Positions 36,597 to 45,029 of a stretch of 64,000 nt of DNA are shown one piece after another (position 1 is the first letter of the stretch; every line of letters starts with the position of its first letter). The DNA lies in NCBI RefSeq assembly GCF_036416795.1, contig NZ_CP143867.1, positions 5,138,001 through 5,202,000 of the forward strand, written 5' to 3'. The position numbers were made by a program, and so were the translations under genes. The notes under the pieces are model-generated. The model was not told where the DNA came from and ran no database searches. It worked only from the letters and a program-made list of their open reading frames with translations. The DNA is from Bacteroides sp. MSB163 (GTDB lineage: Bacteria; Bacteroidota; Bacteroidia; Bacteroidales; Bacteroidaceae).

Positions 36597-37355
36597 CTAA
36601 ATGGAAGCACAGCCATCAACTCCCAATATCTGACCTGAAATATAAGAAGAATGCTCTGAAGCAAGAAAAGCACAAGCATTAGCAACGTCTTCTGGAGTTC
36701 CCAAGCGTCCTAAAGCAATCTTTTGAATACGAGTATCGATTTTTTCACCACTTTCTTCATAAAGTTCTGAAAAGCGCTCCGTTTTGACAATACCCGGGGC
36801 AACAGCATTCACACGAATCCCCAAAGGAGCCAATTCTTTAGCTGCAGATTTAGTAAAAGCCATGATTGCTCCTTTGGTTGCAGAGTAAGCAGATTGTCCC
36901 GGTGAACCTAGTACTGCCGTTACCGATGCTATATTTACAATAGAACCACTGTGATTGCGAGCCATCAAACGAGAAACCAGCTGAATCATTTCAATTACAG
37001 CTATTACATTCACACGGAACATCAGTTCTGTTTCCGGGCGCAATATCATACCGATTTTCTTATTAAATACCACACCCGCATTGTTAATCAGTGCATCAAT
37101 ACGACCTTCTTGCTTGAATACGGACATAAAGGCTGATTTTACAGCTGTAGCATCCGTCACATCAAAATACAAAGGAAGCACACGAGTATTATTATCTTCT
37201 GAACAAGCTTTCGCCCATTCATCCATAACTCCTTCAGCACGGTCGCAAGCATAAACTATTGCACCATCCGAAGCAAAACGTTCAGCTATAGATTTACCGA
37301 TACCTTGTGCAGCACCGGTAATAATACAAACTTTATTATATAAACATCTTTCCAT
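36597..37355 (-). CDS. SDR-family ketoreductase (SDR2), FabG-like
   Basis: A 252-aa short-chain dehydrogenase. TGAAQGIG (NAD(P) binding), NNAGVVF, the catalytic Ser in IASVTAV and YSATK are visible, with VAPGIVKTERF and EDVANACAFLASE matching FabG-like reductases. Unlike SDR1 and SDR3, it lacks the PFSLEGK start and is more FabG-like. It lies between SDR1 (1 bp gap) and the AMP ligase (15 bp gap). Confidence 0.85.
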   Translation of the reverse strand: MERCLYNKVCIITGAAQGIGKSIAERFASDGAIVYACDRAEGVMDEWAKACSEDNNTRVLPLYFDVTDATAVKSAFMSVFKQEGRIDALINNAGVVFNKKIGMILRPETELMFRVNVIAVIEMIQLVSRLMARNHSGSIVNIASVTAVLGSPGQSAYSATKGAIMAFTKSAAKELAPLGIRVNAVAPGIVKTERFSELYEESGEKIDTRIQKIALGRLGTPEDVANACAFLASEHSSYISGQILGVDGCASI

Positions 37356-37356
37356 A

Positions 37357-38118
37357 TCAGCTTAATGTCATTCCTCCATCTAATTTAAGAGATGTGCCTG
37401 TTACCCATGAAGATGCATCAGACAATAAATATATAATAGCCCAAGCGACCTCTTCAGGTTTTCCATATCTTTTAAGCGGATACCTTAACTTATCCGCCTC
37501 ATACTGTTCAGGTGTCAATTGTCCCCTATCTAAAATTCGAGTTTCAACCATTGCTGGATTAACACTATTACATCTAATCCCCTTCGCTGCAAGTTCCAAA
37601 GCCGATGAACGCATATATGCATCAATACCACATTTCGTCATCGAATAAATAGCATTTCCCATAGAAACACGGTAAACCCCCGCAACAGAAGAAGTAAAAA
37701 CAATAGAAGCCTGAGACTGTATCTTCTTTTGTTTCAGAATTTGCTTAATCAATAAAACAGGAGCCTTTAAATTAATCTGCTGCATTTCTTCCATTTTTTT
37801 AGCAGTAACAAATTGAATCGGAGTTAGTCCAACAATCCCTGCATTACTAACACAGCCATCAATAAGAGGAATCTGGCAAACCAAATCTTTTATACCGTCC
37901 TCCGTTGACAAATCTGCCACAATTTGCATATGTACTCTATTTTCAGAGACCTCTAATTCTACAAAAGTTTCTTTTAAGCGTTTCTCATCTCGCCCAGTTA
38001 TAACTAAAGAGGCACCCATTTTAGCACATTCTATGGCTGTTGCTCTTCCTATACCAGAAGATGCACCAGTGACAAGAATTATTTTACCTTCTAACGAAAA
38101 CGGATTATATTGACACAT
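37357..38118 (-). CDS. SDR-family ketoreductase (SDR1), FabG-like
   Basis: A 253-aa short-chain dehydrogenase starting MCQYNPFSLEGK; the start at 38118 is chosen because it comes 2 bp after the KAS1 stop and matches SDR3, while the longer frame overlaps KAS1. Motifs: TGASSGIG at 17-24, Ser in SSVAGV, YSMTK, and VNPAMVETRI. With KAS1 and ACP1 it mirrors the KAS3-ACP3-SDR3 group. It probably reduces a 3-ketoacyl chain on ACP1. Confidence 0.85.
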   Translation of the reverse strand: MCQYNPFSLEGKIILVTGASSGIGRATAIECAKMGASLVITGRDEKRLKETFVELEVSENRVHMQIVADLSTEDGIKDLVCQIPLIDGCVSNAGIVGLTPIQFVTAKKMEEMQQINLKAPVLLIKQILKQKKIQSQASIVFTSSVAGVYRVSMGNAIYSMTKCGIDAYMRSSALELAAKGIRCNSVNPAMVETRILDRGQLTPEQYEADKLRYPLKRYGKPEEVAWAIIYLLSDASSWVTGTSLKLDGGMTLS

Positions 38119-38120
38119 AT

Positions 38121-39161
38121 TTATAATTCTATCAAATTTGACAATACAATTTCTTTTGTTGTAAAGGCAACAGTTCCCCAAGAAAGTCCTACACCAAAAC
38201 CACAAGCAATCCAATTAGTTTTTTCCTTTTCAACTTTTCCTTTTGTTTGAGTTAGTATTGTTAAGGGGATTGATGCAGAAGAAGTATTTCCAAACTCAGT
38301 CAAACTATATGGTACTCTTTCTGAATCGAGTTGTAGTTTTTTTCTTATTTTTTCATTCATCATCAAATTAGCCTGATGTAGTATAAAAAAATCATAATCA
38401 GACATTTGTTTTTCACTGAATTCAACAACTTTCTTGATGGACTTTGGAGCAACAGAAATCCCAAAAGCGAAAACATCCATTCCCTTCATTCTTGTTTGCA
38501 GACGATGCATTTTTTTTCCATCTATATCTTCCATTTCAAACGATCTTAATGTTACTGGATTTCGACTACCTCCATCAGGTATAATAATAGCATCATATCC
38601 ACTACCATCAGTTCCAAAATGAAATGAAAACTTGTCACTTTCATTTCCTGTATACTCTAAAGCTGTTACAGTTCCAGCATAACCAAACAATGGGTCAAAT
38701 TCACAAAGTGCTCTTTTTCTCGCATCACCAACTAACAATAATGCTTTCTTTATGCCACCTTGAGATAATATAGCAGCCACCGAACTCAATCCATATACCC
38801 ATCCAGAACATCCAAGAGAGATATCCATCGCATAACATTCCTTACTCAAGCCTAATCGCTCTTGCAAAATGCAAGAAGTTGCTGGTAGAATATAATCAGG
38901 ATGTTGAGATACAAAAAATAAAGCATCAATATCAGTTTTATTCCATTCCAAATCACTAATCAACTTTTCCGCAGCAGAATAACACAAGTCAGATGCTGTA
39001 TATTCATTAGAAATATGTGCACTTCTTATGCCAGTCTTTTCTGCAAAATTAGAAGAATCATAATCAGCACTTCTTACACTGTCCTCAACACGTATAACTT
39101 GTTTTGGAACACATGCTGAGATACCTGCAATGCGAACTTTAGTTATGTTGAATAACGCCAT
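38121..39161 (-). CDS. KASIII-like beta-ketoacyl-ACP synthase (KAS1)
   Basis: A 346-aa FabH-type condensing enzyme. Triad: Cys118 in DISLGCSGW, His262 in LHQANLM and Asn292 in FGNTSSAS. Closest in pattern to KAS3 (DISLGC, SASIPLT). Its start codon overlaps the ACP1 stop by one base (TAATG), so the pair is translationally coupled. It would extend an acyl chain on ACP1. Confidence 0.9.
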   Translation of the reverse strand: MALFNITKVRIAGISACVPKQVIRVEDSVRSADYDSSNFAEKTGIRSAHISNEYTASDLCYSAAEKLISDLEWNKTDIDALFFVSQHPDYILPATSCILQERLGLSKECYAMDISLGCSGWVYGLSSVAAILSQGGIKKALLLVGDARKRALCEFDPLFGYAGTVTALEYTGNESDKFSFHFGTDGSGYDAIIIPDGGSRNPVTLRSFEMEDIDGKKMHRLQTRMKGMDVFAFGISVAPKSIKKVVEFSEKQMSDYDFFILHQANLMMNEKIRKKLQLDSERVPYSLTEFGNTSSASIPLTILTQTKGKVEKEKTNWIACGFGVGLSWGTVAFTTKEIVLSNLIEL

Positions 39162-39388
39162 TACTTTCCTTTTACTATATTAAACAGTTCCTCAATAGTC
39201 TCTGCTTGACGCATATCATCCCCCTTCAAAGTAATATCATATTCTTCATCAACCATCGCAATAATGGAAAGTGCCATTAATGAACTCCATTCATCCAATT
39301 CTCTAAATTTAGTAGAACCTACAAATTCAGCTACATTTGTTTCATCAAACTGTTCCGCAAACTTTGATATAAAATCTTGTAATTCCAT
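39161..39388 (-). CDS. Acyl carrier protein (ACP1)
   Basis: A 75-aa ACP with the modified site WSSLMAL (Ser36). It is a close paralogue of ACP3 by its FISKFAEQFDET start. The KAS1 start overlaps its stop by one base. It is the first gene of the acyl block in the direction of transcription, lying after a NeuD/PglD-like transferase. Confidence 0.85.
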   Translation of the reverse strand: MELQDFISKFAEQFDETNVAEFVGSTKFRELDEWSSLMALSIIAMVDEEYDITLKGDDMRQAETIEELFNIVKGK

Positions 39389-39411
39389 ATAACTTATTTT
39401 ATAATTAATAA

Positions 39412-40056
39412 TTAATAATCAAACATTTTTGCAGGGTTTCCAATGTAAGATCCTGGACGTTTCGGTGAAAACATTAATACGCTTCCAGCACCCAAACGGA
39501 TTTTATTTTTGACTTTGACCTGCTGCAATACAATTGATCCCACACCAAAAAAATTATTGTTATCAATTATGACTGCACCTGAAATTCGAGTAGCAGGCAT
39601 GAAAATATTAAAACTACCAATATTTACATCATGACCAATAACAACAGAACCATTCATTACATTAAAATCACCAATATGTACATTACACGAGACTGTGCAT
39701 GCCCCTTGTATGATATTTCCTCGTCCAATAACAAATGTTTCTTTATCAATCACTTTAAAGGATGGATCAATTATATTGGGAAAATTTATCCTTTCATTGG
39801 TAATTAAAGCAACTTTTTCTTTTATAGCCTCTGGACTACCTATTGCAATCACTATATCCAAATCAGTGGGATAATAATTTATATCGTCACCACTTCCAAG
39901 AACTACACCATAATGAGAAATTATATCTCCTTTCTTTTTTATATCATCAAAGAATCCTATCAAATTCCACTGATGATTCACTTCATTTATACGATTTAAA
40001 AGGCAAGCTACCTCTTTACCAAATCCACCAGCACCGTAAATAGCAATATCACGCAT
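39412..40056 (-). CDS. NeuD/PglD-like sugar N- or O-acyltransferase
   Basis: A 214-aa LbH-fold transferase with an N-terminal nucleotide-sugar-binding domain (MRDIAIYGAGGFGKEVACLL) and C-terminal hexapeptide repeats (GRGNIIQGACTV, SVVIGHDVNIG). The His in IGHDV is a candidate catalytic base as in PglD. PglD acylates the 4-amino group of UDP-Qui2NAc4N, so this enzyme could put an acyl group on the product of the PglE-like enzyme 12 kb downstream. The start at 40056 is an ATG; a TTG two codons upstream is the alternative. Confidence 0.8.
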   Translation of the reverse strand: MRDIAIYGAGGFGKEVACLLNRINEVNHQWNLIGFFDDIKKKGDIISHYGVVLGSGDDINYYPTDLDIVIAIGSPEAIKEKVALITNERINFPNIIDPSFKVIDKETFVIGRGNIIQGACTVSCNVHIGDFNVMNGSVVIGHDVNIGSFNIFMPATRISGAVIIDNNNFFGVGSIVLQQVKVKNKIRLGAGSVLMFSPKRPGSYIGNPAKMFDY

Positions 40057-40079
40057 ATACAATATATTTAATATAATAA

Positions 40080-41222
40080 TTATTTTTCTATCAACATTGG
40101 CATAAAATCATCATTATAAATTCTATTTGAGCAATAACATTGAAAATTATGTTTCTGTTCCAATTCTGATAATGGCAACAAATCATCCATCGTTTTTAAA
40201 TCTTTATCTAAAGAAAAAATAATATATCCTTTCTTTAGATAATAAGCTAATAAATTATTATCGTCACGCAAAAAGACCTTTACTCCATTTTTCAAAAGTG
40301 CAATTATATTACCTGCTGCTTCTTGTCTTCTAGCGCCAATTATTGCGACAGCAACACTACCGATCAATCGTATATATTCATTTTTTGGCATGTAGGACAG
40401 AATAGGAATAAATTGCTCACCAAACATTTTTCTTCCCTCTTTCAAGACCAAATTCCTAATTGAGGAAAAACCATAAGATAAAGGAATAATTTTAGAGTAC
40501 TCGTTTAATTTATCAATCAATGCCACCTTTTCCATTATAGAAATATGATTTGCCGATAAAGATGCCTGATGGTTGATCAATATTTTTTTTTCTTTTTCAA
40601 AAGAAGAACGTTCTATCTTATTTTCACTTTGCTCTTCTTTATTCATGGCTTGATATGCAAAGTATTTAAACTGAATATTAGTATTATATTCTCTCTGAAA
40701 GAGTAAATAGTCTTCATAATTCCAAAAGCAGAAATAATCAATAAAAGGAATGGCTTTTCTTAGGACATCACACATAATCTCTTTGCCTAATATTTTTCTC
40801 AAAAATTTATTATATTTCCCTGGATATATATACGATTTGACAGAGTAAAAATGCAACTTTTTGTCTAACAATTCATATCTGCCTTCTTGAGCCAATGCAA
40901 TGTACAATTCATATCCCCAAAATATCCAATATACTTTATACATTTTCCCTGCGTTCAAATAAGCTAGCAAATCTACATTAGTACGATGTAGGCCATGTAA
41001 CACTATTGTATCGATATTGCTATGTTTACATAAATGATATATTTCTGAATAATTTTCCCGTAAAAATGGTATATAGCGAAATACCGAACTAGCATTCAAT
41101 ATTCTACACTTATTCTTTTCTTTTCCTACTAAAAAAATATTCTTTTGTGGATAGTATTTCTCAAACACAGAGACACTATCATTTATGAAATTTCCATCAT
41201 AGCATAAATGTAAAATATTCAT
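40080..41222 (-). CDS. WecF-like (GT56) 4-amino-4,6-dideoxyhexosyltransferase
   Basis: A 380-aa protein. I see the pattern of TDP-Fuc4NAc:lipid II transferase (WecF, GT56): NIFLVGKEKN near the start, DTIVLHGLHRTN, YWIFWGYELYIALA, ILINHQASLSANH, IPLSYG and VAIIGARRQEAAGNIIALLKNGVKVFLR. Recognition is by motif memory, so it is moderately sure. A WecF-type donor is a dTDP-4-acylamino-deoxyhexose, which fits the sugar genes at 45-48 kb. The start ATG at 41222 overlaps the Wzy stop (ATGA). Confidence 0.6.
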   Translation of the reverse strand: MNILHLCYDGNFINDSVSVFEKYYPQKNIFLVGKEKNKCRILNASSVFRYIPFLRENYSEIYHLCKHSNIDTIVLHGLHRTNVDLLAYLNAGKMYKVYWIFWGYELYIALAQEGRYELLDKKLHFYSVKSYIYPGKYNKFLRKILGKEIMCDVLRKAIPFIDYFCFWNYEDYLLFQREYNTNIQFKYFAYQAMNKEEQSENKIERSSFEKEKKILINHQASLSANHISIMEKVALIDKLNEYSKIIPLSYGFSSIRNLVLKEGRKMFGEQFIPILSYMPKNEYIRLIGSVAVAIIGARRQEAAGNIIALLKNGVKVFLRDDNNLLAYYLKKGYIIFSLDKDLKTMDDLLPLSELEQKHNFQCYCSNRIYNDDFMPMLIEK

Positions 41223-42451
41223 ATCATATATTTTTTTGAATTCATAACGGGTATTGCCAATATAAACAAGAAAAACCAAAATTCTTTTAATGGGTAGTCG
41301 CGTATAAGATTGGCCACAACAAAGACTATAAAAAAAGGAAATGTGTAGTTAGATTTATATTTTAAAATATAAGTTATAAGAAAAGAACACAACAGCAATG
41401 TTCCAACCCATCCGCGAATATAAAAAAAGCGTTTATAGCCTGCACAACCATTTACTATATTTGTATCAGCTTTCGTATCATAAGCTTCACGTCCCACTCC
41501 CATAAGAGTTTCTGATGATTTTAAATATCGTTCAAAATGTAACTCGAAAAAATTTGTGGTCCGATTTGAACCTGCCATTTCTCCATCTTCAAAGGCTAAA
41601 CGAAGAAAAATTTTCTGGTTCAAATAATTATAGCCCTGGTTATAATTATTTGAAATTCCCCAAATCCCGACAACGAATAATAAAAACGTACAAATATACA
41701 AACCTCCTTTCTTATTCGCAAACAGAAGATGCAAACAAAATCCACCAAATAGGAGTCCGTATGCAGCCAACGATAATGAAAAGATAATACCTAATAACAA
41801 CACAACATTTCCTATCTTACTTAATTTATATCCACCAATATGAAGTAAAAAGCAACACATAGTACCTAAATGCCCAGGTTCCAAGAACATTCCTGCAAAT
41901 CTTGGTATAGAAATAATATCCGAGGTTTGGTTCACAAGAAATAGGTAGTATACTTCATGAGAATAAAAAGAATCTGTTTGTGAAAAATAATGTGGCAAAG
42001 GAAATTGAAGTAAATAGAGTATCCAACCAAATAAGGAAATCGCAACAATTATTTGAGTCGATAATATTACTAGTTTTAAAATTCTTTCTTTCAATTCAAC
42101 TTTTGACATTATCAAAAAAGCTGCAATAAAAGCAACATTTATATGAAATAGCAAAGAAAGCAAAGATAATTCACCAACATTAATAAACTCATATGAATAC
42201 AATAAAAATACTAGACACAAAAACAATATTTCCGAAGTACTAACATACCTATAATTTTTTCTATAATGGGAAATAATACAAACGCAAGATATAGCAGTCA
42301 TGACAGATAAAAGCGATGTTGGTATCCCCCATGTAAAATACAATCTTTTCGATTGGAACATCGTTAACAATAAGCATGTTACAAAAAAACAGAATAATAA
42401 TCTATTCTTATTTAATTTCAGTGACCAAGAAGACGAGAACATTTCTTGCAT
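41219..42451 (-). CDS. Wzy-like polysaccharide polymerase
   Basis: A very hydrophobic 410-aa protein with about 11-12 membrane helices and a long periplasmic loop, which is the Wzy pattern. Sequence is poorly conserved, as is usual. The RFAGMFLEPGHLGTMCCFLLH segment resembles the O-antigen ligase/polymerase motif. Start: ATG at 42451 (another in-frame ATG is at 42442). It should polymerise the repeat unit in the periplasm. Strongly AT-rich. Confidence 0.8.
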   Translation of the reverse strand: MQEMFSSSWSLKLNKNRLLFCFFVTCLLLTMFQSKRLYFTWGIPTSLLSVMTAISCVCIISHYRKNYRYVSTSEILFLCLVFLLYSYEFINVGELSLLSLLFHINVAFIAAFLIMSKVELKERILKLVILSTQIIVAISLFGWILYLLQFPLPHYFSQTDSFYSHEVYYLFLVNQTSDIISIPRFAGMFLEPGHLGTMCCFLLHIGGYKLSKIGNVVLLLGIIFSLSLAAYGLLFGGFCLHLLFANKKGGLYICTFLLFVVGIWGISNNYNQGYNYLNQKIFLRLAFEDGEMAGSNRTTNFFELHFERYLKSSETLMGVGREAYDTKADTNIVNGCAGYKRFFYIRGWVGTLLLCSFLITYILKYKSNYTFPFFIVFVVANLIRDYPLKEFWFFLFILAIPVMNSKKYMI

Positions 42452-42482
42452 TTTCAAATTTCATAAAGTAAACTAACCTCTT

Positions 42483-44780
42483 TTAAATATTATTCCCCAA
42501 CGCATCTACCCATTGATTATTACCAGCACTCCATATAGGTTGTTTTAAAGTAGTATCAAAATATTGGAATCCAGCCTCTACATCCCGAGGCCTTTCAGAA
42601 GTTGTCCCTTGTTTCTTTTTATAAATATATCCATCTGACATTCTAAATGTTTTTGTATAAGAGTCGTACCAAACGGGAATCTTATCATCAAGCAAAAAAA
42701 ATGTTTTACCCGCATTGGAAGCATCTAAAACCGGCAATTCTGTTCCTTTTATAACCTTAAACATTTCAGCATATGGAAATGTAATAGTCTTCTCAACATC
42801 CTCAAAATTAACTTTTGAAAGTTTTACTTCTAAAGGCGTTGGATATACCCCTCCACTAATTGCAATAGATCCTTTTTTAGAACCAACCGCAACATTACCA
42901 TGTTTAATAACACTATACTCTGATTTTAAATTATAGTAAATAACAATTCTCCAAGTATCATCTAAATCTCCACCAACAATAGTATTGCCCATAGCTAAAA
43001 AAATTTCATAACTATTCTCTTCATTATTATATTTTACATTAGAGAATATTGGCAAAAATTCATATATGGACGTTGTTAGGGTCGAATCCCGCCGATAACC
43101 AATTCGGAAATCATTAATCATACTAGTGGCAGAATTACCTAATGTATATGTTGTCACATTTGTAGATTGCTTAATACCACCACTGTTAGCAAAAGCTGCA
43201 AGTTCAATTTGAGAAAAATTGCCTTTAGGAATAGACATCTTACATACTTGCCCCTTATTGAGATTCACAAAAAGTTTAACCATCCCCTCCGTATCTTGAG
43301 GACTTATACAATTAATAAACTCATGTTCATAAATAGCAGCAGCACTTGTCAAATATGGATTTAACTCATCAAACCTACAATTATCATAACATATATGGCT
43401 ACTTTCCGTATAATAGTTAATGCTATTACCTACATTGCTTATACATGGTATATGACAATTAATAAATTTAAGCCAAAATGTAGTGTTTAGCCTTAAAGGA
43501 GCTGTAAAATTACAATCTGAAATAACAGTAGCATATCGCCCATAATTTTTTTGTGTATTATTGGTTGATGACACATCATATCTATTATTTCTAAATATGC
43601 AATTAGACATAGATACATTTTCATTCCTACAAATAGGATTAATTTTGATATAGTCACTTTCAAAATCTATTCCACACATTGGAGCAGTACCATTGATTTC
43701 TTCAATCCCATTCCCCTCAAAATATACATTCTTTATAGAGACATCATGAGCTGCACAAGAAATGCCATTTCTTCTATTGAAAAGGACTTTAACATTATCA
43801 ATCAAAACATTCTTTGTAGGTTTATCCACAATTCCCCCAGATGGGCTTGAAGTTATTTCACCTGCAGAAATTTCAACAACATTGGAACCTATTCCAATAC
43901 CATCTCCAAAAGCCTCACCAACAGTAATATCACGTAATATTACATTATTACAACTTAATATCTTAAAAATGTGACCAAATTCTCCATAATAAGTACTTTT
44001 GGACACAAATGGATCTGAATACAAATGTGCTTTAGCATCACCATATATTGCACCAGTTCCACAAATTTCAATATTTTCCTTATGTATAATTTTGAAGACA
44101 AAATAAGCACCTTGATTCGTTGGAATCATTTTCCAAATATTATTTAAAATCATTTTAGTGTTTGATTTTAATTCAAATATCGTCAAAAAAGCATACTCTT
44201 CGCTATTCAGCTTTGCATACATCGGTCTCACAATATCTCCTAAAACCGGATTACCTTTATAGGCAACTTCGTACCAATACACTCTGTCTGATATAAAATG
44301 AATTGTGTTATGTAATGTGTCATCAGTAAGAGATATAATATTTTTTATTATCTGATTAGCCGGATTATCTTTTGATGTTTTATAAAAGAACCACGTATCA
44401 TAAATGTCCGCAACCTTCCAAGTTCCTTTGATTACAACATCTCTAAATATCATTACATTATCAGAAATAATAATTGAACTATTTCCAATAAGCGTACCAT
44501 TATTTATTGTACCACCGATAAATTTAAAAGTAGAAGATTTAGGTAACTTTATTTGTCCACCATTCAGATCAAAATCACTACGAATAATATAGGTTACATT
44601 ACTTTGGGTTACTTGACTAGCAAAAGATTTATTATTGCACAATTCCACATAACTTAGTGCATTCTCTTTTTGTGAATTAATGAGTACACTATTAGCTCCA
44701 TTAGTATAGCATAAAAACTTAATAGAGATAAAGAGTGAGAATAATATCCCTTTCAAACATGTATCAAATGTTTTTTTCAT
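42483..44780 (-). CDS. Secreted right-handed beta-helix protein with phage-like C-terminal tag
   Basis: A 765-aa exported protein. The ATG at 44780 gives a signal peptide (KKTFDTCLKGILFSLF). The middle has a parallel beta-helix repeat pattern (VILRDITVG, VLIDNVKVLFNRRNG, VSIKNVYFEGNG, VSMSNCIFRNNR) with regular N-I-V spacing. The C-terminal segment has ERPRDVEAGFQYFDTTLKQ and NNQWVDALG, a module I associate with Bacteroides phage and surface proteins. Beta-helices often cut or bind polysaccharide, so depolymerase or capsule-processing activity is possible but unproven. It has no clear catalytic residues that I can name. Confidence 0.75.
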   Translation of the reverse strand: MKKTFDTCLKGILFSLFISIKFLCYTNGANSVLINSQKENALSYVELCNNKSFASQVTQSNVTYIIRSDFDLNGGQIKLPKSSTFKFIGGTINNGTLIGNSSIIISDNVMIFRDVVIKGTWKVADIYDTWFFYKTSKDNPANQIIKNIISLTDDTLHNTIHFISDRVYWYEVAYKGNPVLGDIVRPMYAKLNSEEYAFLTIFELKSNTKMILNNIWKMIPTNQGAYFVFKIIHKENIEICGTGAIYGDAKAHLYSDPFVSKSTYYGEFGHIFKILSCNNVILRDITVGEAFGDGIGIGSNVVEISAGEITSSPSGGIVDKPTKNVLIDNVKVLFNRRNGISCAAHDVSIKNVYFEGNGIEEINGTAPMCGIDFESDYIKINPICRNENVSMSNCIFRNNRYDVSSTNNTQKNYGRYATVISDCNFTAPLRLNTTFWLKFINCHIPCISNVGNSINYYTESSHICYDNCRFDELNPYLTSAAAIYEHEFINCISPQDTEGMVKLFVNLNKGQVCKMSIPKGNFSQIELAAFANSGGIKQSTNVTTYTLGNSATSMINDFRIGYRRDSTLTTSIYEFLPIFSNVKYNNEENSYEIFLAMGNTIVGGDLDDTWRIVIYYNLKSEYSVIKHGNVAVGSKKGSIAISGGVYPTPLEVKLSKVNFEDVEKTITFPYAEMFKVIKGTELPVLDASNAGKTFFLLDDKIPVWYDSYTKTFRMSDGYIYKKKQGTTSERPRDVEAGFQYFDTTLKQPIWSAGNNQWVDALGNNI

Positions 44781-45029
44781 AAAAACAATCCACAAGACCA
44801 TTTGTTAAATTATTTTATTAAAACTTTTCTTATCAGCAATACTTACATTACGATATTTATCTCTGTAACGTAGTAGTCAAAAACATTAATCATTTTGGAA
44901 TATCACATTTACAAACAAATCATCTTGTATGCTATCGGCAAATGCCTTTCTCTTGATACAGGTTCCAACCCTTTGATAATTAAATTCAGTTCAGCAGGAC
45001 ACAAAAATAGAAAGCTCATAATATAGAAA

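Noticed and set aside
31974..39161. Ketosynthase-like proteins as CerJ-type acyltransferases
   Set aside because: CerJ-type enzymes use Cys-His-Asp; all three proteins here have Asn in the third position (GN motif), as in condensing KASIII enzymes. The idea cannot be fully excluded.
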